A stretch of 64,000 nucleotides of DNA from Chitinophagaceae bacterium UBA1930 (GCA_002337145.1 DDFK01000001.1:1023501-1087500); one strand, 5' to 3'; positions 34,075 through 43,592 are shown, counted from the stretch's first letter. Translations and numbers: made by a program. Notes: a model not told the origin generated them from the letters alone.

Positions 34075-34863
34075 ATGAAATTGAAATTTATTGCATTCAT
34101 CCTAATTGCCTGTTCATTTACAAGCTGCATTGACCTGACAGAATACTTTACTATTAATGAAGATGGCAGCGGCGTGTACGAACAGAAAATGGACATGACC
34201 AGGGCCTTAACGGGTTTAAGTGAAATGATGGAAGCAGCAGGTGGCGGGCAGGGCTCGTCCAATAAAAAGAAAGAGAAGGTTGATACCGTTATTTACTATG
34301 CTTCTATTGTTGATACCGTTTCTACTTTATCTGCCGAACAAAAAACTGCATTCAAAAAAGCGTATGCCAAAATCCATCTGGACGAAGCCAATAATGAAAT
34401 AGTAATGAATATCCTTTTCCCTTTTGCATCACCAAAGGAATTCAACATCATACAAACTGCTATGGCAGACAATAAAGCGTATGGTTCCTTATCGGACATC
34501 ATGCTTGGTGCATTGGGTTCCAAAAACAAGCAACTGGCTGGTGGCGATGGCGAAAACACCGAAGACAAACCCAGCACACCAACCAGGGACTATGTGTACA
34601 CACTTACAGGTACAAGCCTTAGCAGAAAAGTAATTGAGAAAAAAGAAACAGATCAGAAAAGCGAAGAAGAGCTACCCGAGCAAATGAAAGAATTGATGAA
34701 GATGAATATCAAAACAGTCATTAAATTACCAAGGGCCATCAAGCAGTCAACTGGCAGCAACCTTACGTTATCAGACAACAAGAAAGAAGTAACCTTCTTT
34801 AAGAATGTTGACCTGAATACCAAATTCACAGGAACCGATTTTGATTTCAGTCTTGCTTATTGA
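34075..34863 (+). CDS. Uncharacterised lipoprotein
   Basis: A 262-residue protein with lipobox FTSC and lipidated Cys18. It begins after the signal with IDLTEYFTINEDGSGVYEQKMDM, a pattern common to Bacteroidota lipoproteins of unknown role; the middle is Lys/Glu-rich and the end is a beta-rich stretch (VTFFKNVDLNTKFTG). It starts 37 bases after fic but has normal base composition, so it is probably native and ends with the terminator at 34889. Confidence 0.75.
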   Translation: MKLKFIAFILIACSFTSCIDLTEYFTINEDGSGVYEQKMDMTRALTGLSEMMEAAGGGQGSSNKKKEKVDTVIYYASIVDTVSTLSAEQKTAFKKAYAKIHLDEANNEIVMNILFPFASPKEFNIIQTAMADNKAYGSLSDIMLGALGSKNKQLAGGDGENTEDKPSTPTRDYVYTLTGTSLSRKVIEKKETDQKSEEELPEQMKELMKMNIKTVIKLPRAIKQSTGSNLTLSDNKKEVTFFKNVDLNTKFTGTDFDFSLAY

Positions 34864-34888
34864 TGCATACATCTTACAAAAGCAAAAG

Positions 34889-34917
34889 CCCTTAATGAAA
34901 ATCATTAAGGGTTTTTT
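34889..34917. terminator. Bidirectional intrinsic terminator
   Basis: CCCTTAATGA (34889-34898) and TCATTAAGGG (34902-34911) form a 10-bp stem with an AAA loop, followed by six T; the opposite strand reads into CTTTTGCTTTTG. It separates the convergent lipoprotein and T9SS protein genes. Confidence 0.9.
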
Positions 34918-34936
34918 ATTGAGGAGAAGATTATGT

Positions 34937-36187
34937 TTACAGTTTCATGAAACCGGCATTTTGTACGCCATTGGCATTTTGTACTAGCAGGATGTATTTA
35001 CCAGCTACCAGTTTGCTTACATCAATCGCATTGGTGGTGCTGCCTGTTTGTATGTTCTTTTCCAGAACGGTCCTACCATCAGCTGCAACAATTTTTATTA
35101 CGCTATTATTCGTTGCCTGTGCATGTGTTACCGTTACGCTAGTTGTTACAGGGTTAGGAAACAATTTAATGCTGCCTTTTTCATTGGCATCCACTTTTAC
35201 AATACCACTGTATTTATAACTACCATCCTTATCAACAATGCGTAAACGGTAAAAACTTGTTTTGCCTGTAGCAATATCTGTATAGGTATAGCTGTTCTCT
35301 GCACCGGTATTGTTTGCTGCCAGTTTTCCAACAAAAGAAAAGTTCTGTGCATCTGTACTTTTTTCAATTTCAAAATGGCTTACGTTTAATTCATTGATTG
35401 TTTCCCATGTCAATGAAACCTTGTTTGCATCAACAGTACCGCTAAAGTGTTTCAAAGTCAACGGTGCCACTGCCTGGCCAGATATCTGGATATTGCCAAT
35501 ACCAAGTTCGGGTCTTGTTCCGCCAGAGTTTGCAGCAATCTGTGCATATATCCATCGTACATATACTTCTGCTTTATTGTTGCAGGCAGCAGGCAATGTA
35601 CCTGTAATGGTGGCTGTTTCATTTGCTACCCTGCCCAAACTGCTGAACAATACAGGGTTGGCACTTACATCTACCACATCGGTATAGTTACCTGTTGCAC
35701 CCACACGGTATTGAAGCTTCATGGCCATTTCTCTTGGTGTTGGCGTACCATCACCAGCAGCGTATAATTTACCCAACCATGAAACAGTGATATTGCTTCT
35801 GCCAGTTGTATTTAAACCTACAATAGCTGCACCTACAAACCTTGTGCTTGCAGCGGTGCCGCTTGCACAGTTATCGTATTGGGCACTGCTTGTTGCAACA
35901 AAACTGAAGCCTTCGGCATCACGGCCGTTGACCCTGTTCCTTGCAGTAAGGTTGTACCCACAGGTATAATCTGTATTGCCTTCCACTAAAAAATTGGCAG
36001 ATGCAGCAGAAGGGTCATTGGTGAAATGGATCTTCATATTGGCAGGGAATGTACCTGCACCGGTTGCTGCAGCCCATGTAGTAAATGTGTAGTTACCGGA
36101 ACTTAAATTAAACAGGCCGGGTAATGTTTGCGAAAAAGAAACCTTTGCAAACAACAAGCACATGATCAGTGTAAATTTTATTTTCAT
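34937..36187 (-). CDS. Type IX secreted protein of unknown function
   Basis: A 416-residue protein with signal peptide (ending VSFSQ), an N-terminal beta-rich region of about 230 residues with four cysteines (YTCGYN, DNCASG, AACNNK), a fibronectin-like segment (VSLTWETINELNVSHFEIE), and a T9SS type A C-terminal domain over the last 80 residues (LFPNPVTTSVTVTH ... GKYILLVQNANG). The secreted domain is not recognised. It follows the phytase gene on the same strand but has its own leader carrying a Pho-box-like repeat, so it may belong to the same phosphate-response set. Confidence 0.85.
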   Translation of the reverse strand: MKIKFTLIMCLLFAKVSFSQTLPGLFNLSSGNYTFTTWAAATGAGTFPANMKIHFTNDPSAASANFLVEGNTDYTCGYNLTARNRVNGRDAEGFSFVATSSAQYDNCASGTAASTRFVGAAIVGLNTTGRSNITVSWLGKLYAAGDGTPTPREMAMKLQYRVGATGNYTDVVDVSANPVLFSSLGRVANETATITGTLPAACNNKAEVYVRWIYAQIAANSGGTRPELGIGNIQISGQAVAPLTLKHFSGTVDANKVSLTWETINELNVSHFEIEKSTDAQNFSFVGKLAANNTGAENSYTYTDIATGKTSFYRLRIVDKDGSYKYSGIVKVDANEKGSIKLFPNPVTTSVTVTHAQATNNSVIKIVAADGRTVLEKNIQTGSTTNAIDVSKLVAGKYILLVQNANGVQNAGFMKL

Positions 36188-36253
36188 CTTTTTTTAATTT
36201 GGTGCAAATAAAATTTGTGTTGCTGCATTATAGAAGCAATTACAGTTATGAAA

Positions 36254-36293
36254 TCATTACGTGGTTGTAAACAAATTGTAACCCGTATGTTAC
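36254..36293 (-). promoter_or_regulatory. Pho-box-like array of 11-bp-spaced repeats upstream of the T9SS gene
   Basis: Read on the minus strand, GTAACAT, GTTACAA, TTTACAA and GTAATGA begin at exact 11-base intervals (four units, 36254-36293). Direct repeats of about seven bases with an 11-base period are the architecture recognised by PhoB/PhoP response regulators. The site is about 70-105 bases before the ATG at 36187 and overlaps the stop of the phytase gene. A related site lies at 41870-41890. Confidence 0.55.
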
Positions 36294-37354
36294 TTCTTAT
36301 TGCTGTTGACTCTCAGGCCAGCCTTCTTGGCAATGTCTGCCCAACGATACAATTGAAATGTTTTATCGGTGCTCATTGCAACAAACATTCCGCCTTCAAA
36401 GCCTGGCAGGCTGATGGAAGTAACATCGCTACCATCGCTCTGGTCGGTTGATACCGGAATGGAAGTGATACGTTGATGCAGGTTGACATTGCCTTTTGCC
36501 CCTTCTCTTGGATAGATATTGAAACGGTTGGCAGACTGGTCGGAAACCAGGATATAACCTGTACCATCATCAAACTTGTAAATGGAGATGCCTTCATTGT
36601 CTTCTTTAAACTCGCCCTTGCCAAACAAAGCCAGTTCCTCATTTCCCTTGGCAGGATCGGCATAATATTTCCTGATGCCTGTCTGTTCATCTGAATAATA
36701 TACATAGCCCAATTCATTGTCAACAGCAACAGATTCAATTTCTTTTTTGCCCGAGTATTTGCCAAACCTCCTTACCAGTTCTCCCACTACAGTACCATGT
36801 CCATTGTCTTTTAAAAGGTACTGATACAGATAGCCTTCTGCCGGACCACTTTTACGGCTTACAATGGCAAATATAGCACCATCGCTAGGTCTTGTGTACA
36901 AGGCAATGCCCATTGGTTTCTGTTCGGCCTCGCCTTGAAAGACTTCGATACCCTTGCCATCAATTATTTTCATGTCTGGCAGGCTAAACACCCGTAAGGA
37001 GTTGGTGTTACGTTCGGTAGCAACGGCTATGTCTGTTTTGCCACTGTTCAGTTTCAGGCCATAAGCAATGTCAACATTGTTCACACGCTTCAGCCCGGTA
37101 ACCGTCCTTTTCTTATCAATCTTTCCATCCAATGTAAACACATATACACCGCCATTTGTATGGTCCTTATCGGTGCCAATAACCAGGCTCTCGGCAGGGT
37201 TGTTTTTGTTGATCCAGATAGCGGGGTCATCACTGTCTTCCAGCACTTTTTCTGTTATCACCACGGGCTTTAAAGCTGCGGTATCTTTTGTGCCCTGTGC
37301 CTTACAAGAGACGATGATAGCAAGGGAGGCTATTGATAAAACTATTCTTTTCAT
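36290..37354 (-). CDS. Beta-propeller phytase (3-phytase), lipoprotein
   Basis: A 354-residue phytase releasing phosphate from phytate with calcium ions. Lipobox IVSC puts the lipidated cysteine at 17. The family motif DDPAIWIN appears at about residue 42, and the remaining segments follow the six-bladed propeller (GGVYVFTLDGK, NNVDIAYGLKL, EDNEGISIYKF, YILVSDQSANRFNIYP). Length is typical. It is the third gene of a unit with a TonB receptor and a beta-helix lipoprotein. A hairpin in the 123-base gap upstream may reduce its transcription. Confidence 0.95.
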   Translation of the reverse strand: MKRIVLSIASLAIIVSCKAQGTKDTAALKPVVITEKVLEDSDDPAIWINKNNPAESLVIGTDKDHTNGGVYVFTLDGKIDKKRTVTGLKRVNNVDIAYGLKLNSGKTDIAVATERNTNSLRVFSLPDMKIIDGKGIEVFQGEAEQKPMGIALYTRPSDGAIFAIVSRKSGPAEGYLYQYLLKDNGHGTVVGELVRRFGKYSGKKEIESVAVDNELGYVYYSDEQTGIRKYYADPAKGNEELALFGKGEFKEDNEGISIYKFDDGTGYILVSDQSANRFNIYPREGAKGNVNLHQRITSIPVSTDQSDGSDVTSISLPGFEGGMFVAMSTDKTFQLYRWADIAKKAGLRVNSNKK

Positions 37355-37431
37355 GATTGTATGATGGTTTGCTATAGACTTTCGTTTGGGAAAGAGTAAT
37401 GCATTAAATGGTTATTCTAATAAAACCAAAA

Positions 37432-37454
37432 TCCACATATACAGTACATGTGGA
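37432..37454 (-). terminator. Possible intra-operon attenuator before the phytase gene
   Basis: TCCACAT (37432-37438) and ATGTGGA (37448-37454) pair, with three further pairs inside after one mismatch. On the minus strand the hairpin is followed by TTTTGGTTTTA, resembling a weak terminator between the beta-helix lipoprotein and phytase genes. Confidence 0.4.
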
Positions 37455-37477
37455 CTTTGATTAGTTGTTGTATCGAA

Positions 37478-38905
37478 TCAATAGTGTGCGTTGCCTGTGC
37501 CATCAAATTGGTAGCAACCAATATCGCTGCCGGGCATGGAGTATTTTGTTATGCCATATTTCACATCTACCGGCACCACCATCATTGGTTGAAAGCCTGT
37601 GTATCCTTTACCGATACATGGAGATGTTGGCTTTAATGTAAACTTGAAGTTGCCTATTGCTGTTATATCCTGTAACCTGTAGCCACCGGTAACAGGCAAT
37701 GGGTAACTGAAGAATTGTGGATCGCCCTTTTGTACCGCAGCAGAACCATCATAAGCTACACATGGCCTGTAGTTGTAGTTGGCAGGCAGGTAGTTGAACG
37801 GATTGGGGAAGTCTGTTGCAACAGGTTTGGTAACCGCACCAGGTGTGTAAGGGAATATCTGGTTGGCAGTAACAATACTATCAGCCCAATAATAATTGTA
37901 ACCATAGTGACCAGCATACATATAGGCTGTGTCTGGCACATCCGAGCTAAGCCTCAGGCCCCACCTACAGTTTACGATAAGATTATTGAAAGCCATGCCA
38001 TAGGCCAGTTTCTCAAAATTGATGGAACCACCACGACCGGATTTTGTCTGTCTCCAACCACCGTTGATCAATGTATTGTTGAATATGCGTACCTCACAGT
38101 TGGCTATACCTGGGCCACTTCCAGAGTTGGCACCTTTCAATGCATTGGTAGCATTGCCAATAAAGAAATTGAAACCCATATCGCCAATTGCACCAGCTTT
38201 AACGTTCAGTACATCGCCGCCACTTTTACCGCATTTCTCAAACGTACTTCTAAAGATGGCAAACTTACCGCCAGAGCCAGCCACACGTATCGCATCATCT
38301 ACGGTTCCGTAAATCCATGAATCTTCAAAAACAAAATAGCCATCACTGTTAGAGAAGAACACACCATAGGAATTATCTGTTGCTGCAAGTCCCAACAACG
38401 GGGCAACGCTATTGCCAAGCAGGCCTCCTGCATATTCTATATGCGTCCATTTACACACCAGGAATTTACAGGTCTTATCGCCAATCACCCCTTTCCATTT
38501 ACCTGCAAAAGCAGAGTCCTTACCGGCATTGTAATTTAATGTGGGTGCATCTGTTTTTGTTTGTCCTGAAACTGTTAAGTAAATAGGGTTGGTTTCTGTG
38601 CCCAATGAAAAAAAGTTACCCTGTACAATGATACCTGCATTGTTCTGGAAGTTGACCCTAACACCAGGTTCAATAATCAGGCTGTCGCCCGGGTTCACAT
38701 ACACATCGCAGTTTACTGTGTATGTTTTACCTGCAAGCATGGTTCCTGAAATGCTTCCGCAAAGCGGGGCAGCATCGCTTATGGGTTTTGCTGGGGGCGG
38801 TGTATATTGATACAGGTCATAATGGTCTTCGTTCACTTTTTTACAGCCGTTCATGGTAACCATGAGTGCCGTAAGTATAGCGATTGTTGAAAGTATTTTT
38901 TTCAT
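37478..38905 (-). CDS. Parallel beta-helix lipoprotein
   Basis: A 475-residue surface or periplasmic lipoprotein: lipobox MNGC with lipidated Cys21, a proline-rich linker (YTPPPAKP), then a right-handed beta-helix from about 60 to 380 (SLIIEPGVRVNFQNNAGIIVQG, EDSWIYGTVDDAIRVAG, EVRIFNNTLINGG). The C-terminal part ends PGSDIGCYQFDG, typical of Bacteroidota beta-helix proteins. It follows the TonB receptor gene by 23 bases, so it may be the receptor's surface partner, occupying the place a SusD protein would have in a glycan system. Confidence 0.85.
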   Translation of the reverse strand: MKKILSTIAILTALMVTMNGCKKVNEDHYDLYQYTPPPAKPISDAAPLCGSISGTMLAGKTYTVNCDVYVNPGDSLIIEPGVRVNFQNNAGIIVQGNFFSLGTETNPIYLTVSGQTKTDAPTLNYNAGKDSAFAGKWKGVIGDKTCKFLVCKWTHIEYAGGLLGNSVAPLLGLAATDNSYGVFFSNSDGYFVFEDSWIYGTVDDAIRVAGSGGKFAIFRSTFEKCGKSGGDVLNVKAGAIGDMGFNFFIGNATNALKGANSGSGPGIANCEVRIFNNTLINGGWRQTKSGRGGSINFEKLAYGMAFNNLIVNCRWGLRLSSDVPDTAYMYAGHYGYNYYWADSIVTANQIFPYTPGAVTKPVATDFPNPFNYLPANYNYRPCVAYDGSAAVQKGDPQFFSYPLPVTGGYRLQDITAIGNFKFTLKPTSPCIGKGYTGFQPMMVVPVDVKYGITKYSMPGSDIGCYQFDGTGNAHY

Positions 38906-38928
38906 GAGTATAAGGTTATCTGGATGAA

Positions 38929-41763
38929 TTATAATTTGAGTCGCAGGCCCAATAAATAAGCCAGTTTGTAAGTGTCCCTTTGTACAAAGATTTGGTCTGC
39001 CGGGCTATCCTGGCCGGGTATCCTGTTCAATGTATTATCCAGTACATACGGCTGTTTAATGAAGAACCTTGTTTTTGAATTGGCCAGGTTATTCACCTTT
39101 CCGTAGAAAGTGAGGCGTTTTACGATCCGTTTTTCAAAAGAGAAATCCAATTGGCTATAAGGTGCCTGCCATGTATCCAATTCGTAGTAGCTGGACACCA
39201 GTGCAATCCTTTCGCCGGTGTACACAAAAGCCAATTGCACATCTATACCAAATTTGGGGTCCTTAAACAGTAGCGATACGTTGGCAATATGGTTTGCTTG
39301 CCCCTGCATAGGTCTTGTCTGTTCCAATATTTTGGTATTGCCCCTGCTTGGGTTCAAGGTTGTATCGTAAAAGAAGTAATTCTTGTTGGTTGTTATGGAA
39401 GAGTGCGTGTAGGTATAGTTGGCATTGATACCAAATTTGCCAAAGAATTTGGTAGCCACTACTTCAAAGCCAAAGTTCCTCGCATCGCCAAAGTTCTGCG
39501 GCGTCAATATGGCCGTGCTGGTACCAGAGTTGCCACCAGTTATCAATTTATTGTAGAAAGCAGTTTCGATGGGGTTATGGATAATTTTATAGAAAGCACC
39601 TACCAATACCTGGTCGGCACCATTGGGGAACAATTCATAACGCACATCAAAGTTATCGGCCGTAGTATGCTTCAATGTCGGGTTGCCTTGTGTAGGGTAT
39701 TGGTCTTCCGTACCTTCTAAATAGTATGGGGTAATTTCAAAGAAACCGGGTCTAACCAAGCTGCTGAAATAAGAAGCCCTGATGTTTTGCTTGCTGGTAA
39801 GCAGGTACTTTAAATGCAGGCTGGGCAATACATCCGTGTACCAGATGCGGCCATCTTTTAGGTTATAGGTTTCTGGTGCGGCTGTATTGTAATGCTGATT
39901 GGTATATTCTGTTCTTACACCACCCAGCACCTGCAGTTTTGATGTAGCCATCAATTTAAACTGTGCATAACCGGCAGATATTTCTTCTGTCAACGAGTAG
40001 GTATTCGGTGTGTTCAGGTTGGCAGCACCGGCACCTGCTGGGTTGAATTTGTAATCTGCTGCATAAATGTCTATATAGTTCTGTGAGCTTCCGCTTGCAG
40101 ACAATGCATAGGAGTTGTAATAATTGTCGCGGTTCTTGTGTCTGAACAAACCACCAAAGCTGAACTCAACTTTTGTGTCCTTTACTTTAGCGTTGTAAAT
40201 AAAGTTCAGGTAGCCTGCATAGTCCTTATCGGTATTGCGTGTCCAAACCCTGTTCATTCCTTTCAACTCGTTCTGTGCTTTTTGCAGCACCCCATTTACC
40301 GCTACGTTGGTTGTATTGAAATCGGCCTGGTCGGGTATTTCCTGTTTGGCCAAAGAGTAAACGGCACTCCAGTTCAACCTAAATTTTGAGCTTAGTATAT
40401 GATCGCCCTGCAAGGTAGAGTTGTAGATACTTTGTATCTGCCACCTGCTTCTTGTGTTATAGGTAATCTGCCCGGGATTGGTTGATACGTTTGTATCCAC
40501 CGTATGCCTTGCCTGAAACTCATCAAGCCTTACAAACAGGTTGAACAAAGAAATTTTATTGTTGCCGTTAAACACGTAATCCAGTTTGTTGTTGATGGCA
40601 ATCCTTGTATTCAAAGTAGAATATTCACGGATGTTAGCATCGCCAAACTTGGCATTGTTGTCGTAATTATTTCCAGGCACACCATTCACCGTAAGGTTCC
40701 TGCGGTAAGTAGGCTGTGCATCTTGCTGATTAAAAATAGCATCGGAACCGCGGTAGTTATTCTGATAGCTACCGGCAATTAAAAGTCCGAACCTTTTATT
40801 GAAAAAGCGGTTACCATAAGTAACACCTGCTTGCATGTTCAAAGGGCTCTTTAAAGGCTGATGGTCCAGATTGGCCCTCGGAAAATCCTTATCGGTAGCA
40901 ATGTATGAATTACCGTTAAGGGCAGCAGGGTCTTTCTTGTTGATGACACTATGATTGAATGTGGCAAAAGGCCTGTCGTTAAACAAAGTGTTGGCACCTG
41001 TTGAAACAAACCCGTTCAACGTCTGCTTATTCGATGCACTTTTCATTACAAGGTTCATTACACCACCAATGGCATCGCCTTCCATATTCGGGGTCAGGGC
41101 CTTCACTACTTCCAGCCTTTCCAATATATCACTAGGAAAAATATCCAATGGTACGTAACGGAACTTATCATCCGGACTAGGTATCTTAATGCCATTTACC
41201 AAAGTACTGTTATAGCGTTGGTCCATACCACGTATAATGGCATAACGGCCCTCGCCACTGCTGCTTCTCTGCACAGTAACACCACTTACCCTTTGCAGGG
41301 AGTTGGCAACCGTAACATCGGGAGAAAGTTCTATGGCTTTTTGTGAAAGGATATTCTGAACAATGTCTGCATTCTTCTCCATTCTCCTTACTGCATTGTC
41401 ATCCGTTTTGTTGGCCCTTGTAGATACTTTTACTTCATCAATCTGGTTGCTTTCTTCTTTCAGTTCAATGTTAAGCACTACAATATCTGTTGCATTCTTT
41501 ACGGTTACTGTTTGCTCCTTACTATGCTTATAGCCAACAAATTTTACTTTTATTTCGTACGAACCAACAGCTACGTTTTTAAACACATACGAGCCATCGA
41601 GGTTTACGGAAGTAAGCTTCTTTGTCTTGCCCGATTCCAACTCAACGGTTGCACCAGAAAGCGGCTCGGTCGTTTTCGCATCCGTAACCTTACCTTTTAT
41701 GGTTTGTGAAAAGCTGGTAGAAGCTATAGTGAATAATACAAATGCTAGTAGAAGTTTTCGCAT
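38929..41763 (-). CDS. TonB-dependent receptor, first gene of the phytase locus
   Basis: A 944-residue outer-membrane receptor: signal peptide (ending TSFSQ), CarboxypepD_reg-like domain (residues about 21-105, IKGKVTDAKTTEPLSGATVEL), plug (about 130-250, NSLQRVSGVTVQRSSSGEG, VNGIKIPSPDD, LTPNMEGDAIGGVMNLV) and a barrel ending YKLAYLLGLRLKL with a C-terminal hydrophobic strand. The plug motif set resembles the Caulobacter/Xanthomonas-type TonB receptor subfamily. Co-location with a phytase suggests import of phytate, its breakdown products or metal complexes; this is inference. Divergent from nadB, with a Pho-box-like site in the shared region. Confidence 0.92.
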   Translation of the reverse strand: MRKLLLAFVLFTIASTSFSQTIKGKVTDAKTTEPLSGATVELESGKTKKLTSVNLDGSYVFKNVAVGSYEIKVKFVGYKHSKEQTVTVKNATDIVVLNIELKEESNQIDEVKVSTRANKTDDNAVRRMEKNADIVQNILSQKAIELSPDVTVANSLQRVSGVTVQRSSSGEGRYAIIRGMDQRYNSTLVNGIKIPSPDDKFRYVPLDIFPSDILERLEVVKALTPNMEGDAIGGVMNLVMKSASNKQTLNGFVSTGANTLFNDRPFATFNHSVINKKDPAALNGNSYIATDKDFPRANLDHQPLKSPLNMQAGVTYGNRFFNKRFGLLIAGSYQNNYRGSDAIFNQQDAQPTYRRNLTVNGVPGNNYDNNAKFGDANIREYSTLNTRIAINNKLDYVFNGNNKISLFNLFVRLDEFQARHTVDTNVSTNPGQITYNTRSRWQIQSIYNSTLQGDHILSSKFRLNWSAVYSLAKQEIPDQADFNTTNVAVNGVLQKAQNELKGMNRVWTRNTDKDYAGYLNFIYNAKVKDTKVEFSFGGLFRHKNRDNYYNSYALSASGSSQNYIDIYAADYKFNPAGAGAANLNTPNTYSLTEEISAGYAQFKLMATSKLQVLGGVRTEYTNQHYNTAAPETYNLKDGRIWYTDVLPSLHLKYLLTSKQNIRASYFSSLVRPGFFEITPYYLEGTEDQYPTQGNPTLKHTTADNFDVRYELFPNGADQVLVGAFYKIIHNPIETAFYNKLITGGNSGTSTAILTPQNFGDARNFGFEVVATKFFGKFGINANYTYTHSSITTNKNYFFYDTTLNPSRGNTKILEQTRPMQGQANHIANVSLLFKDPKFGIDVQLAFVYTGERIALVSSYYELDTWQAPYSQLDFSFEKRIVKRLTFYGKVNNLANSKTRFFIKQPYVLDNTLNRIPGQDSPADQIFVQRDTYKLAYLLGLRLKL

Positions 41764-41812
41764 GATGTAAAGGTTTATACGTACCCTGGGGCTTAGGTTA
41801 ATTTTGACGGGG

Positions 41813-41820
41813 CAAAACTA
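41813..41820 (-). promoter_or_regulatory. -7 promoter box of the phytase-locus receptor
   Basis: On the minus strand TAGTTTTG matches TAnnTTTG and lies 49 bases before the ATG at 41763. The Pho-box-like site is 50 bases further upstream. Confidence 0.4.
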
Positions 41821-41869
41821 ATTGGGGCACCTGCTGCAAGGCATGCATACAGGTTATGCTTATGTTTCC

Positions 41870-41890
41870 TTGTCATTAACAAATTGTTAC
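41870..41890 (-). promoter_or_regulatory. Pho-box-like site between nadB and the receptor gene
   Basis: On the minus strand GTAACAATTTGTTAATGAC closely matches GTTACAATTTGTTTACAAC of the site at 36264-36283 (shared form GTWACAATTTGTTWAYRAC). Weaker 11-base-spaced units (GAAACAT, ATAACCT) continue toward the receptor promoter. The inner TAACAAATTGTTA is also a 6+1+6 palindrome and overlaps a possible nadB -33 box, so it could instead regulate nadB. Confidence 0.5.
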
Positions 41891-41906
41891 GTGCAAAAAC
41901 TTCAAG

Positions 41907-41914
41907 TACATTCG
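41907..41914 (+). promoter_or_regulatory. Candidate -7 box of nadB
   Basis: TACATTCG lies 20 bases after the TTG at 41884-41886 and 28 bases before the nadB ATG at 41943. One base differs from TAnnTTTG. Confidence 0.4.
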
Positions 41915-41942
41915 CATGTTGTACAAACTGAAACATAGCATT

Positions 41943-43547
41943 ATGCAAACAGATTTTCTTGTAATAGGCAGTGGCATTGCGGGGTTGACATATTCGTTAA
42001 AAGTTGCCAAACAGTTTCCCGACAAAAAAGTATTGGTGATTACCAAAACGCAGGCAGATGAAACCAATACCAAATATGCACAAGGTGGCATTGCGGGTGT
42101 ATGGGATGAGCAGAAAGACAGTTTTGAAAAACATATTGAAGACACATTGATTGCAGGTGATGGTTTATGCAACGAAAAAGTGGTAGAGATTGTGGTAAAG
42201 GAAGGCCCCGAAAGGATACGTGAGATTATTGAGTATGGTGCCAATTTTGACAAGGATGAAAAAGGTGATTATGCTTTGGGCCGTGAAGGTGGCCATAGCG
42301 AGTTCAGGATATTGCACCACAAAGATGTTACCGGTAAGGAAATGGAAAGGGCCCTGCTGCATGAAGTGCAGGAAACAGCCAACATAGAAATCATTAACCA
42401 TTGCTTTGTGGTGGATATTATTACGCAGCACCACTTAGGTTTCCTGGTTACAAAATCTACACTAAACATTACCTGTTATGGTGTATATGTGCTGAACCTG
42501 CATACCAATAAGATCGAAAAAATCATATCCAATATTACCTTGCTGGCAACAGGTGGCTGTGGCCAAGCTTACCGCACAACAACCAACCCGCGTATTGCCA
42601 CCGGCGATGGCATTGCTATGGTGTACCGTGCAAAGGGCAGGATAGAGAATATGGAGTTCATCCAGTTTCACCCCACTGCATTGTACGAGCCAGGCGTATC
42701 GCCATCATTCCTCATTACCGAAGCCGTACGTGGCGATGGCGGTATACTACGCAATAAAAATGGCGAGGCCTTTATGGAAAAATACGATGCCAGAAAAGAC
42801 CTCGCCCCACGCGATATTGTGGCCCGTGCCATTGACAATGAAATGAAGCGTACAGGTACCGAGCATGTGTACCTTGACTGCAGGCATATGGACAAAGAGA
42901 AGTTCGTTCATCACTTTCCGAATATTTATGCAAAATGTTTAAGCATTGGTATAGATGCCATGCAGCACTTGATACCAGTGGCACCTGCTGCACATTACAG
43001 TTGCGGTGGCGTTAAAACCGATGAGCATGCACGCACATCCATACAGAACCTGTATGCCTGTGGCGAATGTGCAAGCACGGGGCTGCATGGTGCCAACCGT
43101 TTGGCCAGCAACAGCCTGCTGGAGGCAATGGTATTTGGGCACAGGGCGTTTTTGGATGTGGTAGAAAGATATGGGCAACTGAGCCAAACATTTGTTGCCA
43201 GCGAAGTGCCCGACTGGAATGCCAAAGGCACCACCGAGCCCCGTGAAATGATATTGATTACACAGAGCCAGAAAGAGCTGCAACAGATCATGAGCGACTA
43301 TGTAGGTATTGTACGTACCGATGTACGTTTGGAGCGTGCCATGAAACGGCTGGACCTATTGTATGCCGAAACAGAAGAACTGTACCGTAACACAAAGGTT
43401 TCGCCACAGCTATGCGAGTTGCGGAACCTGATAACAGTAGGTTATTTGATTGTAAAAGGTGCAGAGTTCAGAAAGGAAAGCAGGGGCCTGCATTACAACA
43501 CCGACCATCCAGGAAAGAGCAGCCTGTTGCAGAATATAATTCTATAG
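41943..43547 (+). CDS. nadB: L-aspartate oxidase
   Basis: NadB oxidises L-aspartate to iminoaspartate, the first step of de novo NAD synthesis. Starting at the ATG at 41943 it is 534 residues, the usual length. The FAD-binding loop GSGIAG (9-14), the KYAQGGIAG segment, GREGGHSEFRILHH with active-site residues of the succinate dehydrogenase/aspartate oxidase family, ATGGCGQAYRTTTNP and PAAHYSCGGVKTD are all present. No nadA or nadC gene follows; the next gene is an acyltransferase with its own promoter. Confidence 0.96.
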   Translation: MQTDFLVIGSGIAGLTYSLKVAKQFPDKKVLVITKTQADETNTKYAQGGIAGVWDEQKDSFEKHIEDTLIAGDGLCNEKVVEIVVKEGPERIREIIEYGANFDKDEKGDYALGREGGHSEFRILHHKDVTGKEMERALLHEVQETANIEIINHCFVVDIITQHHLGFLVTKSTLNITCYGVYVLNLHTNKIEKIISNITLLATGGCGQAYRTTTNPRIATGDGIAMVYRAKGRIENMEFIQFHPTALYEPGVSPSFLITEAVRGDGGILRNKNGEAFMEKYDARKDLAPRDIVARAIDNEMKRTGTEHVYLDCRHMDKEKFVHHFPNIYAKCLSIGIDAMQHLIPVAPAAHYSCGGVKTDEHARTSIQNLYACGECASTGLHGANRLASNSLLEAMVFGHRAFLDVVERYGQLSQTFVASEVPDWNAKGTTEPREMILITQSQKELQQIMSDYVGIVRTDVRLERAMKRLDLLYAETEELYRNTKVSPQLCELRNLITVGYLIVKGAEFRKESRGLHYNTDHPGKSSLLQNIIL

Positions 43548-43592
43548 TATTTCAATAGATGACAGAAGAAGAGTGACGGCATACAGAACCAT

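Noticed and set aside
37715..38320. 201-residue plus-strand frame opposite the beta-helix lipoprotein
   Set aside because: Shadow of the lipoprotein gene, which has a lipobox and a clear fold.
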